NCBI GenBank assembly: GCA_002319885.1
Contig: DCFT01000027.1
Coordinates: 16,295 to 80,294 of the forward strand
Length of the DNA: 64,000 nt
Source: Bacteroidales bacterium UBA1797
Lineage (GTDB): Bacteria > Bacteroidota > Bacteroidia > Bacteroidales > VadinHA17
Reading direction: 5' to 3'
The notes under the pieces were generated by a model that worked only from the letters and a program-made list of their open reading frames with translations, was not told the DNA's origin and did not search any database. The translations under genes were made by a program, and so were the position numbers. Shown here piece after piece: positions 1-9,219 of the stretch (its first letter is position 1; every line of letters starts with the position of its first letter).

Positions 1-2
1 CT

Positions 3-497
3 GAGAGCGCCAATGAGTATGATAACCGAAAGAAAAAGTCAGCAGGGTTGTACAATCTTGGTAATTCAATGTTTAATGCAAATAAACTTGAGGAAAGTAT
101 TGATGCATATAAAAACTCTCTTAAACTTTATCCTAATAATCCTGAAGCAAAATATAATCTCGCGTATGCGATGGACATGTTAAAGAAGCAGCAGGAACAG
201 CAGAAAAAACAACAGCAGGATAAAAATAAACAGGACCAGAACAAGGACAAAGACAAAGACAAACAAAATCAGAAGAACGATCAGAATAATAAGAATGATA
301 AGAATAAAGATCAGCAAAAGGACCAGAATAATAATCAGGATCAGAAGCAGAAACAGCAACCACAGAAACAACAAATATCACGTGAAGATGCTCAAAGGCT
401 TCTGAATTCTCTGGCTAACGATGAAAAAAATGTACAGGAAAAAGTTAACCTTGAAAAAGCAGCAAAAGCTAAAGTTAAGTCAAGGATAAACTGGTAA
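3..497 (+). CDS. batC: BatC-like TPR protein, 5' end outside the window
   Basis: The reading frame is already open at the first full codon (base 3) and no stop precedes the TTG at 48, so the gene begins before the window. The visible part starts inside a tetratricopeptide repeat (LYNLGNSMFNANKLEESIDA, then a Pro-Asn-Asn-Pro-Glu turn). From about residue 65 it becomes a low-complexity Lys/Gln/Asn/Asp linker, followed by a short helical tail. TPR proteins of this shape are the BatC member of the Bacteroidota aerotolerance (Bat) operon, thought to form periplasmic or membrane complexes with the VWA proteins BatA and BatB. BatD follows after 16 bp and BatE after that, which supports the call. The low-complexity part diverges quickly and carries no functional information. 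Confidence 0.8.
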   Translation, partial: ESANEYDNRKKKSAGLYNLGNSMFNANKLEESIDAYKNSLKLYPNNPEAKYNLAYAMDMLKKQQEQQKKQQQDKNKQDQNKDKDKDKQNQKNDQNNKNDKNKDQQKDQNNNQDQKQKQQPQKQQISREDAQRLLNSLANDEKNVQEKVNLEKAAKAKVKSRINW

Positions 498-513
498 TAT
501 GAATTGAATTAAA

Positions 514-2328
514 ATGAAAAAGGCATTATTATATCAGTTAATCTTCTTTATTTCATACACAGTCTCTGCGCAGGATGTATATGTTAAAGCTGAATATCCT
601 GCTGTTGTTAATGCAGGGGAACAATTCACGGTAATGTGGACTGTCAATTCGGGAGGAGGAGAATTTACAGCTCCTTCATTTAATGGTTTATATAAATTAA
701 TGGGACCACAAACTTCGTACAGCTCCAGTACTCAGATTATAAACGGAAAAATGTCGAATGAGACATCTTATTCTTATGTTTATTATCTTCAGGCAGTTAA
801 AGAAGGAAAGTATGTTATTGCGCCAGCTACTTTTACTTTAAAAGGCAAGACTTATTCTTCCGATTCAATGCATATCGAGGTGATAGGCGCCACTGCTCAG
901 AAACAAAATGTCCGATCGGGAAACAATAATTCACCAGATAATGAGGAAGTTGAATCAGCAGGACGCACTCTTTTTATCAACCTGTCTGTTAACAGGAAAG
1001 ATGTTTACCTTGGAGAACCAATAGTTGCAACTATAAAAATTTATTCACGGGCAAATATTGCAGGCATTAATGAAATAAAATATCCGTCTTTTAACAGCTT
1101 CCTTAAATCGGATATTCAAACACCACCACTCACTTCGCTGCGTCAGGAAAATATAAACGGAACGATTTACGGATCAGGAGTAATTCAGCAATTTTTACTT
1201 TATCCTCAGGTTACAGGTGAGATAACTATCGATCCGGTTCAGATTTCCGTGCTTGTGCAGCAAAAAACAAAAGGTGAATCTGATCCATTCTTTGGCGACT
1301 TTTTTTCTTCCTATCAGACAGTACCAAAAGCAGCTGCAAGTTTACCGGTTAAAATCAGAGTTAAGCCTCTTCCTGGTGTACAACCCTCCGATTTCTCAGG
1401 TGTTGTAGGGAAACTTGATATTAAAGCTACTCTGAACAAAGAATCTGTAAATGTAAATGATCCTGTCACTTATAAAATTGTAGTATCAGGGAACGGGAAC
1501 CTGAAAATTGCTTCTACGCCGGTTCTGAAATTATCACCTGATATTGAAGTTTACGATCCAAAGATTACTGATGATCTCAAGAATGGACCTAATGGTACCA
1601 CGGGACAAAAAAGTTTTGAATTTCTGTTGATACCGCGACATAATGGTGACTTTACCATTCCTCCTGTTTCTTATACATACTTCAATATTGCTTCCGGTAG
1701 ATATGAAAAGCTTAGTACCGGAGAATTTCATTTTAACGCACTGAGGGTAAAAGGGCAGAATTCTTCTACAACTGTGTATGGTGGCGTATCTAAAGAGGAT
1801 GTTAAATATCTCGGGAAAGATATCAGATTTATAAAATCAGATCCTGGCAAACTTATAAAGACAGGTTATATACTCGTATCATACCAGTCGTATTACAGCG
1901 CATTTGCATTTTCTTTTCTGGCTTTTCTTATTATCCTCTTTCTGAGACGAGAACACATCAGACGGAATTCAGATCTGACAATGGTTAGAAACAGAAAAGC
2001 AGGCAAAGTAGCTATCAGGAGACTTCAAAGCGCTTCTATTTGTCTGAAAAATGGCGAAATAGATCAATTCTATGACGAAATTCTTAAAGCAATATGGGGC
2101 TATCTTAGCGACAAACTTAATATTCCGGTATCTGATCTCTCCAGGAGTAATGCTATAGCTGCTCTTCAGAACGAAGGTATTCAGGAAGATATGATAAAAA
2201 GTCTGTCTGAATTACTCGACACCTGCGAATTTGCAAGATTTGCACCTGCTTCATCAGGTGCTGAAGCTTCATCAATTTATAATGGTGCTTCACAATTTAT
2301 TAAGTCAGTTGAAAACTCAATAGGCTAA
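514..2328 (+). CDS. batD: BatD aerotolerance protein
   Basis: A 604-residue envelope protein with an N-terminal signal peptide (cleavage likely after TVSA, near residue 19). It has a long beta-rich extracytoplasmic region with several Ig-like modules, one transmembrane helix at about residues 457-477 followed by Arg-Arg, and a roughly 115-residue helical cytoplasmic tail. This is the layout of the Bacteroidota BatD (oxygen tolerance) family. Bat proteins are linked to survival under oxidative stress, but the biochemical role of BatD is not known. It sits between batC (16 bp upstream) and batE (3 bp downstream), so the three are surely co-transcribed. The start is the ATG directly before the signal peptide. 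Confidence 0.88.
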   Translation: MKKALLYQLIFFISYTVSAQDVYVKAEYPAVVNAGEQFTVMWTVNSGGGEFTAPSFNGLYKLMGPQTSYSSSTQIINGKMSNETSYSYVYYLQAVKEGKYVIAPATFTLKGKTYSSDSMHIEVIGATAQKQNVRSGNNNSPDNEEVESAGRTLFINLSVNRKDVYLGEPIVATIKIYSRANIAGINEIKYPSFNSFLKSDIQTPPLTSLRQENINGTIYGSGVIQQFLLYPQVTGEITIDPVQISVLVQQKTKGESDPFFGDFFSSYQTVPKAAASLPVKIRVKPLPGVQPSDFSGVVGKLDIKATLNKESVNVNDPVTYKIVVSGNGNLKIASTPVLKLSPDIEVYDPKITDDLKNGPNGTTGQKSFEFLLIPRHNGDFTIPPVSYTYFNIASGRYEKLSTGEFHFNALRVKGQNSSTTVYGGVSKEDVKYLGKDIRFIKSDPGKLIKTGYILVSYQSYYSAFAFSFLAFLIILFLRREHIRRNSDLTMVRNRKAGKVAIRRLQSASICLKNGEIDQFYDEILKAIWGYLSDKLNIPVSDLSRSNAIAALQNEGIQEDMIKSLSELLDTCEFARFAPASSGAEASSIYNGASQFIKSVENSIG

Positions 2329-2331
2329 CAA

Positions 2332-3102
2332 ATGGACTCAAAAAAGAAATATATATTAATCCTTCTTTTCATCTCCCTTTTTATCAGGACAGCTGTTGCG
2401 CAAAATACAAATAAGGATAAGTTCTATCAGGGAATAACATATTTTACCGCAGGTAGTTATAAGGAGGCTCTGCAGGTCTGGAATGAGATATACAATACAG
2501 GTTACAGATCGGCGAATCTCGACTATAACATTGGCAATGCATACTTTAAATTAAATAATATTCCTTTAGCAATTCTGTTTTATGAACGTGCATACCTGCT
2601 TAAGCCTGGGGATGAGGACATAAATTATAATCTTCAGATTGCCAGAACCCTTATTGTGGATCGTTTTCAGGAAATTCCGCAACTCTTTTTTGTCAGATGG
2701 TATAATTTTGTTTCTCTCTTCCTGTCATCTAACAGTTGGGCAAAAATAAGCCTGACATCCTTTATTATCTTCCTGTTATTTTTGTCTTTGTATATTTACT
2801 CACCCAGGCATCGTTATAAGGTTATCGGATTCTGGCTGGCAGTATTCCTTTTCATTCTTTCACTAACCTCTCTGACATTTACATTACGTAATAAATCGTT
2901 GGTTTACGACAGTCATAAGGCAATAATATCAACCCCAGTCGTTAGTGGAAAGAGTTCCCCGGACAATAGCGGAAATGATCTTTTTGTTTTGCATGAAGGC
3001 ACCAAGGTAACGGTAGATGATAAAGTAGGAGACTGGCTTGAGATCAGATTATCTGACGGAAACAAAGGATGGGTTCCTTTAAATAGTCTTATAATTATTT
3101 AA
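2332..3102 (+). CDS. batE: BatE: TPR, two membrane helices and SH3b domain
   Basis: A 256-residue protein. It has a signal peptide (residues 1-23, ending TAVAQ) and TPR units at about 28-110 (tandem motifs such as NLDYNIGNAYFKLNNIPLAI). Two closely spaced transmembrane helices follow at about 135-185. A C-terminal bacterial SH3-like domain covers about 190-256, ending in the typical DWLEIRLSDGNKGWV segment. TPR plus SH3b is the known BatE architecture in Bacteroides-type Bat operons. The gene starts 3 bp after batD and is the last of the operon; a 66-bp gap with no strong terminator separates it from the next gene. Confidence 0.87.
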   Translation: MDSKKKYILILLFISLFIRTAVAQNTNKDKFYQGITYFTAGSYKEALQVWNEIYNTGYRSANLDYNIGNAYFKLNNIPLAILFYERAYLLKPGDEDINYNLQIARTLIVDRFQEIPQLFFVRWYNFVSLFLSSNSWAKISLTSFIIFLLFLSLYIYSPRHRYKVIGFWLAVFLFILSLTSLTFTLRNKSLVYDSHKAIISTPVVSGKSSPDNSGNDLFVLHEGTKVTVDDKVGDWLEIRLSDGNKGWVPLNSLIII

Positions 3103-3168
3103 TCATATTGCAACCAAATTGTTATATTTCAGGTCAGATTATTAAAACCTGATTTTATAATACTGATC

Positions 3169-3588
3169 ATGAAAAGACTCATTTTAGTTTCTCTTATTCT
3201 TCTTTCGGTTCTTGCATGTAAAAAGAAGGTATTCTCTCCGGAGGGACCTACAGATGTCAGAATCATGAATAAATCCGATCAGCTTTTTGAAATGGTAATT
3301 GTAAGTACATCCGAAAAACAGGAAGATGTTGATACTCTGGGAATGATTTCCAGCGGATCCGTTTCAGAATATCACAGATTTACTAAAGCTTATCCAAAGG
3401 CAGAAATCTCAGCTAATATCAATGTCAACGGTACTCCTGTGAAATTTTCAACCGGTCCGGTCGATTATACTTACATGGAATACATAGGACAAGACAGGAT
3501 AACCTATGAAGTGTATATTTCCGATTTTAACAATCATGTGCTTTCGATAAGCAATGTCACTCTTGATGAACCACTGGATCTGAAATAG
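3169..3588 (+). CDS. Hypothetical lipoprotein
   Basis: A 139-residue predicted lipoprotein. The signal sequence ends in a lipobox (LLSVLAC) with the lipidated Cys at residue 17, followed directly by three Lys. That is unlike the Asp-type inner-membrane retention signal and is common in Bacteroidota outer-membrane or periplasmic lipoproteins. The mature part is beta-rich and about 120 residues long. I do not recognise a family. It follows the Bat operon on the same strand and precedes the molybdoenzyme, with no tight coupling to either. Confidence 0.75.
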   Translation: MKRLILVSLILLSVLACKKKVFSPEGPTDVRIMNKSDQLFEMVIVSTSEKQEDVDTLGMISSGSVSEYHRFTKAYPKAEISANINVNGTPVKFSTGPVDYTYMEYIGQDRITYEVYISDFNNHVLSISNVTLDEPLDLK

Positions 3589-3652
3589 TTTAAATTCGTT
3601 GTGAAAATATCAACTTTTACCTGTTTCTTTATTCCTCCTTTTATAGTGAGTT

Positions 3653-5683
3653 ATGGAAGAATTTTTGACGGCATGTCCGCGAAACTGTTATAGCACCTGT
3701 TCCTTCAAAGTGCAGGTTGAGAATAACCGTATCGTAAGACTACTGCCATATTCCGGCAACCTTGCAACTCCGGAAGGTCCCTGTATTAAAGGATTATCTT
3801 ATATTGAAAGAGCTCATTCACCCGAAAGGATTATTCATCCATTAATCCGAAGATCCTCTGGAAATTTTGAACAAATAACATCTGGTGAGGCACTTGATAT
3901 TATAGCTGAAAGGCTTGTCTCCATAAAAGAAAAATGGGGATCTCATAGCATTCTCTGGTATAAAGGAAGCGGAATGTCGGGTTTGACAAATGAAATCGGA
4001 TATGCCTTCTGGAAGGAATTTGGAGGGACGACAATAACATATGGAAACCTGTGCTGGCCAGCCGGACTAGAGGCGGTAAGATTATCTTTTGGTTCCGTTA
4101 AGCATAATGTCCCCTGGGATCTGGTGAATGCAAAAACTATTATAATATGGGGTAAAAATCCTGCTGAGACAAATATACAGGAGATTGCTTTTATTGCCGG
4201 CGCGAAAGAAAAAGGCTGCAAAATAATAGTAATTGATCCACTGCGGACACTAACTGTCGATAAAGCCGATATTCATTTCAGTCCTAAACCAGGAACAGAT
4301 GGAGCTCTTGCTCTCGCCATTGCCGGTATTCTTATAGATAAGGACCTGATCGATCATGAGTTTATAGCTAAAAATGTAAAGGGATTTGCTGAACTAAAAG
4401 ATTCTCTGCATATCTTACCTGCTGATGCTGAAACTATTACAGGTATCCCTGCAGACAGTATAATTGAACTGGCTGAGATAATCGGAAAAAACGGACCATT
4501 GACAATCCTGCCCGGGTATGGATTACAGCGTCATCAGAACGGGGGCCAGACAATACGAGCTGTACTTTTATTGTCGGCATTGACCGGTAATATTGGCAAG
4601 TCAGGTGCCGGATTTAATTATGCAAACCTACAGAGCTATATCTACGATGATCTTAAAGAACCAATGTCGTATTATCCCGATTATGAAAATGACATGCCCT
4701 TCAGAAGAACAATCTCTATGGCAAAGCTGGGAGAAGATATGCTCAATTCGTGTCATCCGGAACTTAAAGCAGCCTGGATTGAAAGAGGAAATCCTGTTCT
4801 TCAATCACCTGATACCGGCAATGTAAAAAAAGCATTTTCTAATTTATCCTTTAAAGTAGTTGTTGAACAGTTCATGACGGATACTGCAGCGATGGCTGAT
4901 ATAATTCTGCCGGCAAAAAATATGTTTGAGCAAGCTGATATTATTGGTTCCTACTGGTCACCGTATATTCAATATAAACCCAAAGTGCTGGAATCTCCCG
5001 GAGAGACACTGCCTGAAAGCGAAATATATTTCCATCTGGCGAAGAAGCTTAATCTGAATATCAGTTTTAATTTATTACCTCAACCCGGAAACGAAAACAT
5101 AGATAAATGGCTTGAAAAAAGAATCAGCAGCTGTAGTGATATTACACTTAGTCAACTAAAGAAATCACCGGTTCTTGCTCCTGGACTACAGCAAATAGCA
5201 TATGAGGATTTAAAATTCGATACTCCGTCGGGAAAAATTGAGTTATACTCTGAGGAAGCTAAAGTGAAATGGGGGATCTCTCCAATTGCAGAGTATACAA
5301 AAATTATTCCTTTGCATGATGAGAAAAGATATCCGCTGGCATTAATTACTCCGAATACTGGCAGCCGTATCCACTCTCAATTTGGTAATCTGAAGATAAT
5401 TAAAAAGACAAACCCGGAACCTGCAGTGAGAATTTCACATCACGATGCCAGGTTTAGAAACATTTCCTCCGGAGATAAAGTAAAAGTTTACAATCAGACC
5501 GGATTCTTATTAACAAAGGCTGAAGTCTCAAACAGGGTGCCAGCTGGTCTTGTTGTTTTTCCGAACGGTATCTGGTTTAATGAAAATGGTGGAGTCAACC
5601 GTGTTATTGCAGGAAAAGAAACAGACATGGGATATGGAGCAGCTTTCCATGATAACAGGGTCGAAATTGAAAGAATAGAATAA
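3653..5683 (+). CDS. Molybdopterin oxidoreductase, DMSO reductase superfamily, no Tat signal
   Basis: A 676-residue catalytic subunit of the bis-MGD molybdo/tungsto-enzyme superfamily. The N-terminal [4Fe-4S] site is C8-x3-C12-x3-C16-x27-C44. A Cys at about residue 134 (YGNLCWPAG) lies where the metal-ligating residue sits in thiosulfate/polysulfide reductase and related Cys-ligated enzymes. The C-terminal third carries the molydopterin dinucleotide-binding barrel (NTGSRIHSQFGN onward). No twin-Arg signal precedes the Fe-S domain, so the enzyme is probably cytoplasmic. The start ATG is followed at once by the conserved domain, so no extension is missing. A DmsB-DmsC fusion begins 2 bp downstream, giving a two-gene membrane-anchored oxidoreductase. 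The substrate cannot be told from sequence; candidates include S- or N-oxides, thiosulfate and polysulfide. Confidence 0.85.
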   Translation: MEEFLTACPRNCYSTCSFKVQVENNRIVRLLPYSGNLATPEGPCIKGLSYIERAHSPERIIHPLIRRSSGNFEQITSGEALDIIAERLVSIKEKWGSHSILWYKGSGMSGLTNEIGYAFWKEFGGTTITYGNLCWPAGLEAVRLSFGSVKHNVPWDLVNAKTIIIWGKNPAETNIQEIAFIAGAKEKGCKIIVIDPLRTLTVDKADIHFSPKPGTDGALALAIAGILIDKDLIDHEFIAKNVKGFAELKDSLHILPADAETITGIPADSIIELAEIIGKNGPLTILPGYGLQRHQNGGQTIRAVLLLSALTGNIGKSGAGFNYANLQSYIYDDLKEPMSYYPDYENDMPFRRTISMAKLGEDMLNSCHPELKAAWIERGNPVLQSPDTGNVKKAFSNLSFKVVVEQFMTDTAAMADIILPAKNMFEQADIIGSYWSPYIQYKPKVLESPGETLPESEIYFHLAKKLNLNISFNLLPQPGNENIDKWLEKRISSCSDITLSQLKKSPVLAPGLQQIAYEDLKFDTPSGKIELYSEEAKVKWGISPIAEYTKIIPLHDEKRYPLALITPNTGSRIHSQFGNLKIIKKTNPEPAVRISHHDARFRNISSGDKVKVYNQTGFLLTKAEVSNRVPAGLVVFPNGIWFNENGGVNRVIAGKETDMGYGAAFHDNRVEIERIE

Positions 5684-5685
5684 CC

Positions 5686-7005
5686 ATGCGCAAAGGTTTT
5701 ATTTTCAATCATAACAAATGCGTCAGCTGTAACGCTTGCAGTGCAGCATGTATTCTTGAAAATGAATGGAATGTTTATCCAAGGAATATATTTACATTTA
5801 ATTCAGATGTTGATCTTCTGACTCCTGTAATAAATCTATCCCTGGCTTGTAATCATTGTGAATCAGCTGTTTGCATGGAAGGTTGTCCTGCTTCAGCATT
5901 TAGCAGGGAAAGCGTTACCGGCGCAATAATAATAAACGAAAAGAAGTGTATAGGGTGCAGATATTGTCAATGGAACTGCCCATATGACGCACCTAAATTT
6001 GATATTGATAAAAAAGTAGTATCAAAATGTAATTTATGTTTTTCTGGTATTCTTGAGGGTCGTCAACCTGCTTGTACTTATGCCTGTCCTACCGGTGCTC
6101 TTAATTTCGGAGAGATAACAGATTCCGGCTCAAAGTACATATATTCCTGGTTTCCCGACAAGAATCTGAATCCTGCAATAGAATTTACAGCTTCCGGATA
6201 CAGTAATACATTAAAAACTGTTCCTGAAAACATATTTGCCCAAAATGAGCCTCAAAGAGCTGTAAATAAGAAAAATATTCTTAATGAACCAAGCCTTTTA
6301 TTATTCAGTTTCTTGGCAACAATTTCTGTTTCCACAACAATTTATTCCTTTGTAGAAGGGGTATTTCCCGGGAAAATGATATTTATTCCTTTTCTTATAT
6401 TGACAGGTTTAGTTTCATTCTTTCACCTGGGTAAAGTAACCAGATCGTGGAGATCACTGACTAATTTGAGAACCTCACCGTTAAGCCGGGAGATTGCCGC
6501 TTTTATAATCTATTCTTTTACAGGACTGACTGCTGTTTTATTCCATATTCCTGTACTGCTTATTGCAGCTTCACTTGCGGGACTCATATTTCTGGTCATG
6601 ATAGACGGTGTATATGTCTTTTCTAACAACAACAGATCAATTATTCAGCATAGCGGCCAGACTTTTATAACCGGGCTGCTTATGATATCATTCTTTTCGG
6701 GATTAATTTTTCCTTTCATTTTCATTGCTTTAATAAAATTATGGTTATCAGTTCATTGCTTACGGGAGAGGAAGATAAACAGTAATCTGTTCGGAATAAG
6801 ATACCTCAGAATAGTTTTCCTTATAATATCGGGTGCCAGTATAATTTCTCATATTTCCTTTCCTGGTACTGTAATAGTCTTTGTCTTTCTACTAGGTGAA
6901 CTTATTGACAGAGTGCTTTTTTATTTTGATTTTAATCCGCTGAATATAAATACATTGATTACAGAACAACAAAATATTGAGAGAGATGAAAAAAAAGGAG
7001 GTTAA
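5686..7005 (+). CDS. DmsB-like ferredoxin fused to DmsC-like membrane anchor
   Basis: A 439-residue fusion. The first about 150 residues are a four-cluster ferredoxin of the DmsB/PhsB type. Cluster one uses C12-x2-C15-x2-C18-x3-C22. Further Cys quartets occur in HCESAVCMEGCP, CIGCRYCQWNCP and CNLC with ACP. From about residue 200 to 435 there are about eight hydrophobic helices resembling the quinol-oxidising DmsC anchor. Electrons would pass from the menaquinol pool through the ferredoxin to the preceding molybdoenzyme. Separate dmsB and dmsC genes are more usual; a single polypeptide fixes their stoichiometry. Its last bases overlap the next gene. Confidence 0.85.
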   Translation: MRKGFIFNHNKCVSCNACSAACILENEWNVYPRNIFTFNSDVDLLTPVINLSLACNHCESAVCMEGCPASAFSRESVTGAIIINEKKCIGCRYCQWNCPYDAPKFDIDKKVVSKCNLCFSGILEGRQPACTYACPTGALNFGEITDSGSKYIYSWFPDKNLNPAIEFTASGYSNTLKTVPENIFAQNEPQRAVNKKNILNEPSLLLFSFLATISVSTTIYSFVEGVFPGKMIFIPFLILTGLVSFFHLGKVTRSWRSLTNLRTSPLSREIAAFIIYSFTGLTAVLFHIPVLLIAASLAGLIFLVMIDGVYVFSNNNRSIIQHSGQTFITGLLMISFFSGLIFPFIFIALIKLWLSVHCLRERKINSNLFGIRYLRIVFLIISGASIISHISFPGTVIVFVFLLGELIDRVLFYFDFNPLNINTLITEQQNIERDEKKGG

Positions 7006-8167
7006 CAGTTCCAGAATACCGATATACAGGGATGCAGGTTTCGAACTATATGATGCCCTATCTACTGCAGAAGCATTTAGTAAAGAGACCGAACATTCAA
7101 GAGAACCTGATAAATATATCTATTCACGTTATCGTAATCCTACAGTAGTATCGGCTGAAGAGGAGATAATGAAGCTTGAAAAGTGTGCCTGGGCATTGCT
7201 GACACAATCGGGAATGTCGGCTATTGATACCGCACTTTCAATTTTCCAGCTTGGAAAAGAAACCAGACCATGGTTATTCTTCACAGAAATTTATGGTGGA
7301 ACAATATCCTATATTGAATCAGTTTTAAAATCAAGGCGTGGACTCGATATTCAATATTTCACTCCTGAAAATGGAAATTATAATCTGGTTGAGTTCGAAA
7401 AAGTTATATCAGTGTTAAAACCCGTATTTGTATATATTGAAACTATCTCTAACCCTATGCTGATTGTAGCTGATGTTGAGGGTATAACTGGTATTGCAAA
7501 GAAATACGGTACAAAAGTCATAATTGACAATACATTTGCGACCCCTTGGCTTTATAAGCCATTAAATGAAGGCGCTGATATTGTAATTCACAGTGCAACA
7601 AAATATTTCTCGGGGCATGGTAACCTGACAGCCGGCGTAATTTGCGGTAATGACAATAAGATAATGCAATCTGCTATTGAATACAGAAAATTCGTAGGAC
7701 ATACACTTTCTGCTGATGACGCTTACAGGTTACAGACCCAGATCCAGTCATTTGATCTCAGGTTTTCACGTCAATGCTCAAATGCAACCCGACTTGCCGC
7801 ATTTCTTAATGATCAGCCAGTTATTAACCATGTCTGGTTTCCCGGGTTGAAGATTCATCCCTCAAACCAGTTTGCTGAAAAATTATTCGGAAGTAAGGGA
7901 TACGGTGCAATGATAACTTTCGATTTTGACGGGAAAGATAAAACTGAAAAGAAAAACAGAAGGGACAAATTTATAGAAAGTGTATCTGAAAAGATTAAAC
8001 TTATTCCGACTCTTGGTGATCCTCATACTATCCTTATGCCTGTTGAAGCTGTTTGGGGGACAAAATATCCTGAACCCGGAATGATAAGATTGTCTGTAGG
8101 TTTTGAAGAATACTCTGAACTTGAAAGAACAATAGTAAAAGCACTTGATATAGTTAAAGAGAACTAA
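6986..8167 (+). CDS. Cys/Met metabolism PLP-dependent enzyme (cystathionine gamma-synthase / methionine gamma-lyase type)
   Basis: A 393-residue fold-type I PLP enzyme of the Cys/Met metabolism family. Visible signatures are SRYRNPT, the TQSGMSAI phosphate-binding turn, DNTFATP, and the Schiff-base Lys in HSATKYFSGHGN at about residue 206. Members perform gamma-synthase, gamma-lyase or O-acetylhomoserine sulfhydrylase reactions, and sequence alone does not separate them. The ATG at 6986 is preferred over the in-frame TTG at 6977 because it is the better start codon. It overlaps the upstream anchor gene by 20 bp, which implies translational coupling. That coupling to a molybdoenzyme hints at a shared sulfur-related role (inference). 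Confidence 0.82.
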   Translation: MKKKEVNSSRIPIYRDAGFELYDALSTAEAFSKETEHSREPDKYIYSRYRNPTVVSAEEEIMKLEKCAWALLTQSGMSAIDTALSIFQLGKETRPWLFFTEIYGGTISYIESVLKSRRGLDIQYFTPENGNYNLVEFEKVISVLKPVFVYIETISNPMLIVADVEGITGIAKKYGTKVIIDNTFATPWLYKPLNEGADIVIHSATKYFSGHGNLTAGVICGNDNKIMQSAIEYRKFVGHTLSADDAYRLQTQIQSFDLRFSRQCSNATRLAAFLNDQPVINHVWFPGLKIHPSNQFAEKLFGSKGYGAMITFDFDGKDKTEKKNRRDKFIESVSEKIKLIPTLGDPHTILMPVEAVWGTKYPEPGMIRLSVGFEEYSELERTIVKALDIVKEN

Positions 8168-8194
8168 TTGCTTTAAGTATCATAATAAAAATTT

Positions 8195-8317
8195 TAACCA
8201 CAAAGTACACAAACCTGCCTGCCGGTAGGCAGGGAAGGAGCAAAGTACACAAAGTGAAAACCACCTAATACAATTCTTTGTGAACTTAATATAGTCCCTT
8301 TGTGACCTTTGTGGTTA
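8195..8317. repeat. Dispersed inverted repeat, CCACAAAG family, copy 1
   Basis: The ends form a perfect 11-bp inverted repeat (TAACCACAAAG with CTTTGTGGTTA). Inside are degenerate direct copies of the CACAAAG unit and a compact GC-rich hairpin, CCTGCCTGCCGGTAGGCAGG, at 8214-8233. It fills the space between two convergent genes and could act as a bidirectional terminator, but it has no T-tract typical of an intrinsic terminator. Related copies occur at 9034, 16845, 43190 and 52339, and a degenerate one at 22031. Confidence 0.75.
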
Positions 8318-8327
8318 ACAAATTTAA

Positions 8328-8993
8328 TTATCTCCAGTTTATGGGTTCAACCCCGTGTTCCGTAAGATAGTCATTGCATTTGCTGAAATGTTTATTTCCA
8401 AAGAAACCTCGCGAAGCAGAAAGAGGAGAGGGATGGACGGATTCCAGAACCAGGTGATTTGATCTGTCAATGGCTTCTCCCTTTTTCTGAGCATATGCAC
8501 CCCAGAGAAAAAATACCAGATTCTGTTTTTCATTGTTGAGTATGCCAATTATCCTGTCAGTAAATTCTTCCCATCCCTTTTTCTGATGTGAACCGGCCTG
8601 ATGCGCCCGCACAGTAAGTGTTGCATTCAGGAGTAAGACACCCTGTGAAGCCCATCTCTCAAGATTTCCATTTTTTGGTTTCTGAATGCCTGTATCAGAT
8701 TCAATCTCTTTGAAGATATTATTCAGACTCGGGGGAAAATCAACGCCGTCCCTGACAGAAAAACAAAGCCCGTGAGCCTGTCCCGGACCATGATATGGGT
8801 CCTGACCGATAATGACAGCCTTTACATTTTGAAATGGGCAAAGATTAAATGCATTAAAAATAAGACTACCCGGAGGATAGATTGTCTTGGTCTTATATTC
8901 TTCCTTAACAAATTGTGCAAGTTTGAGGAAGTAATCTTTTTCAAATTCTCCCTGAAGCTTAGACTTCCATGTAGGTTCAATACTGACTTCCAT
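8328..8993 (-). CDS. ung: Uracil-DNA glycosylase family 1
   Basis: A 221-residue base-excision repair enzyme that removes uracil from DNA, at the usual length for family 1 UDG. The water-activating motif GQDPYHGPGQAHG places the catalytic Asp at residue 65. The C-terminal HPSPLSASRGFFG loop carries the second catalytic His at about 187 and the DNA-intercalating segment. A Phe-containing uracil pocket (GLCFSV) follows the first motif. It is a single-gene unit facing the PLP enzyme and is divergent from the CYTH gene. The start is the ATG before MEVSIEPTW, which matches the family's N-terminus. Confidence 0.97.
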   Translation of the reverse strand: MEVSIEPTWKSKLQGEFEKDYFLKLAQFVKEEYKTKTIYPPGSLIFNAFNLCPFQNVKAVIIGQDPYHGPGQAHGLCFSVRDGVDFPPSLNNIFKEIESDTGIQKPKNGNLERWASQGVLLLNATLTVRAHQAGSHQKKGWEEFTDRIIGILNNEKQNLVFFLWGAYAQKKGEAIDRSNHLVLESVHPSPLSASRGFFGNKHFSKCNDYLTEHGVEPINWR

Positions 8994-9033
8994 AGTTTTT
9001 TTGCTAAGTTAATTAAAAATCTATAAGTTATTT

Positions 9034-9187
9034 TAACCACAGAGTACGCTAAGACCACCTTCGTTAAAGCTTCTGTGTTTGAAAAAGGCACAAAGCACAC
9101 AAAGCCTAAGCATTATAAATATTTGCTTTGTGATCCCTGCCTACCGTGCAGGCAGGTTTGCGGAAACCTTAGAAATCTTTGTGTTTA
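9034..9187. repeat. Dispersed inverted repeat, CCACAAAG family, copy 2
   Basis: It begins TAACCACAGAG and ends CTTTGTGTTTA, with internal GCACAAAGCACACAAAG units. A GC-rich hairpin core, CCTGCC-taccgtgc-GGCAGG-like, lies near 9136-9156. It lies between the divergent ung and CYTH genes, so any promoters there must flank or include it. Its plus strand happens to be open and would add 47 spurious residues to the CYTH protein. Confidence 0.7.
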
Positions 9188-9219
9188 TTGAATTTTGTTT
9201 TTTTAACTTTAAAATAAAA

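Noticed and set aside
133..381. Two antisense open frames opposite the BatC low-complexity region
   Set aside because: They are mirror images of Lys/Gln/Asn-rich codons, giving Leu/Ile/Val or Ser/Tyr-rich strings with no start context or homology signs.
9079..9219. 47-residue N-terminal extension of the CYTH protein
   Set aside because: It is the translation of a dispersed repeat; the conserved ExExK motif begins right after the ATG at 9220.
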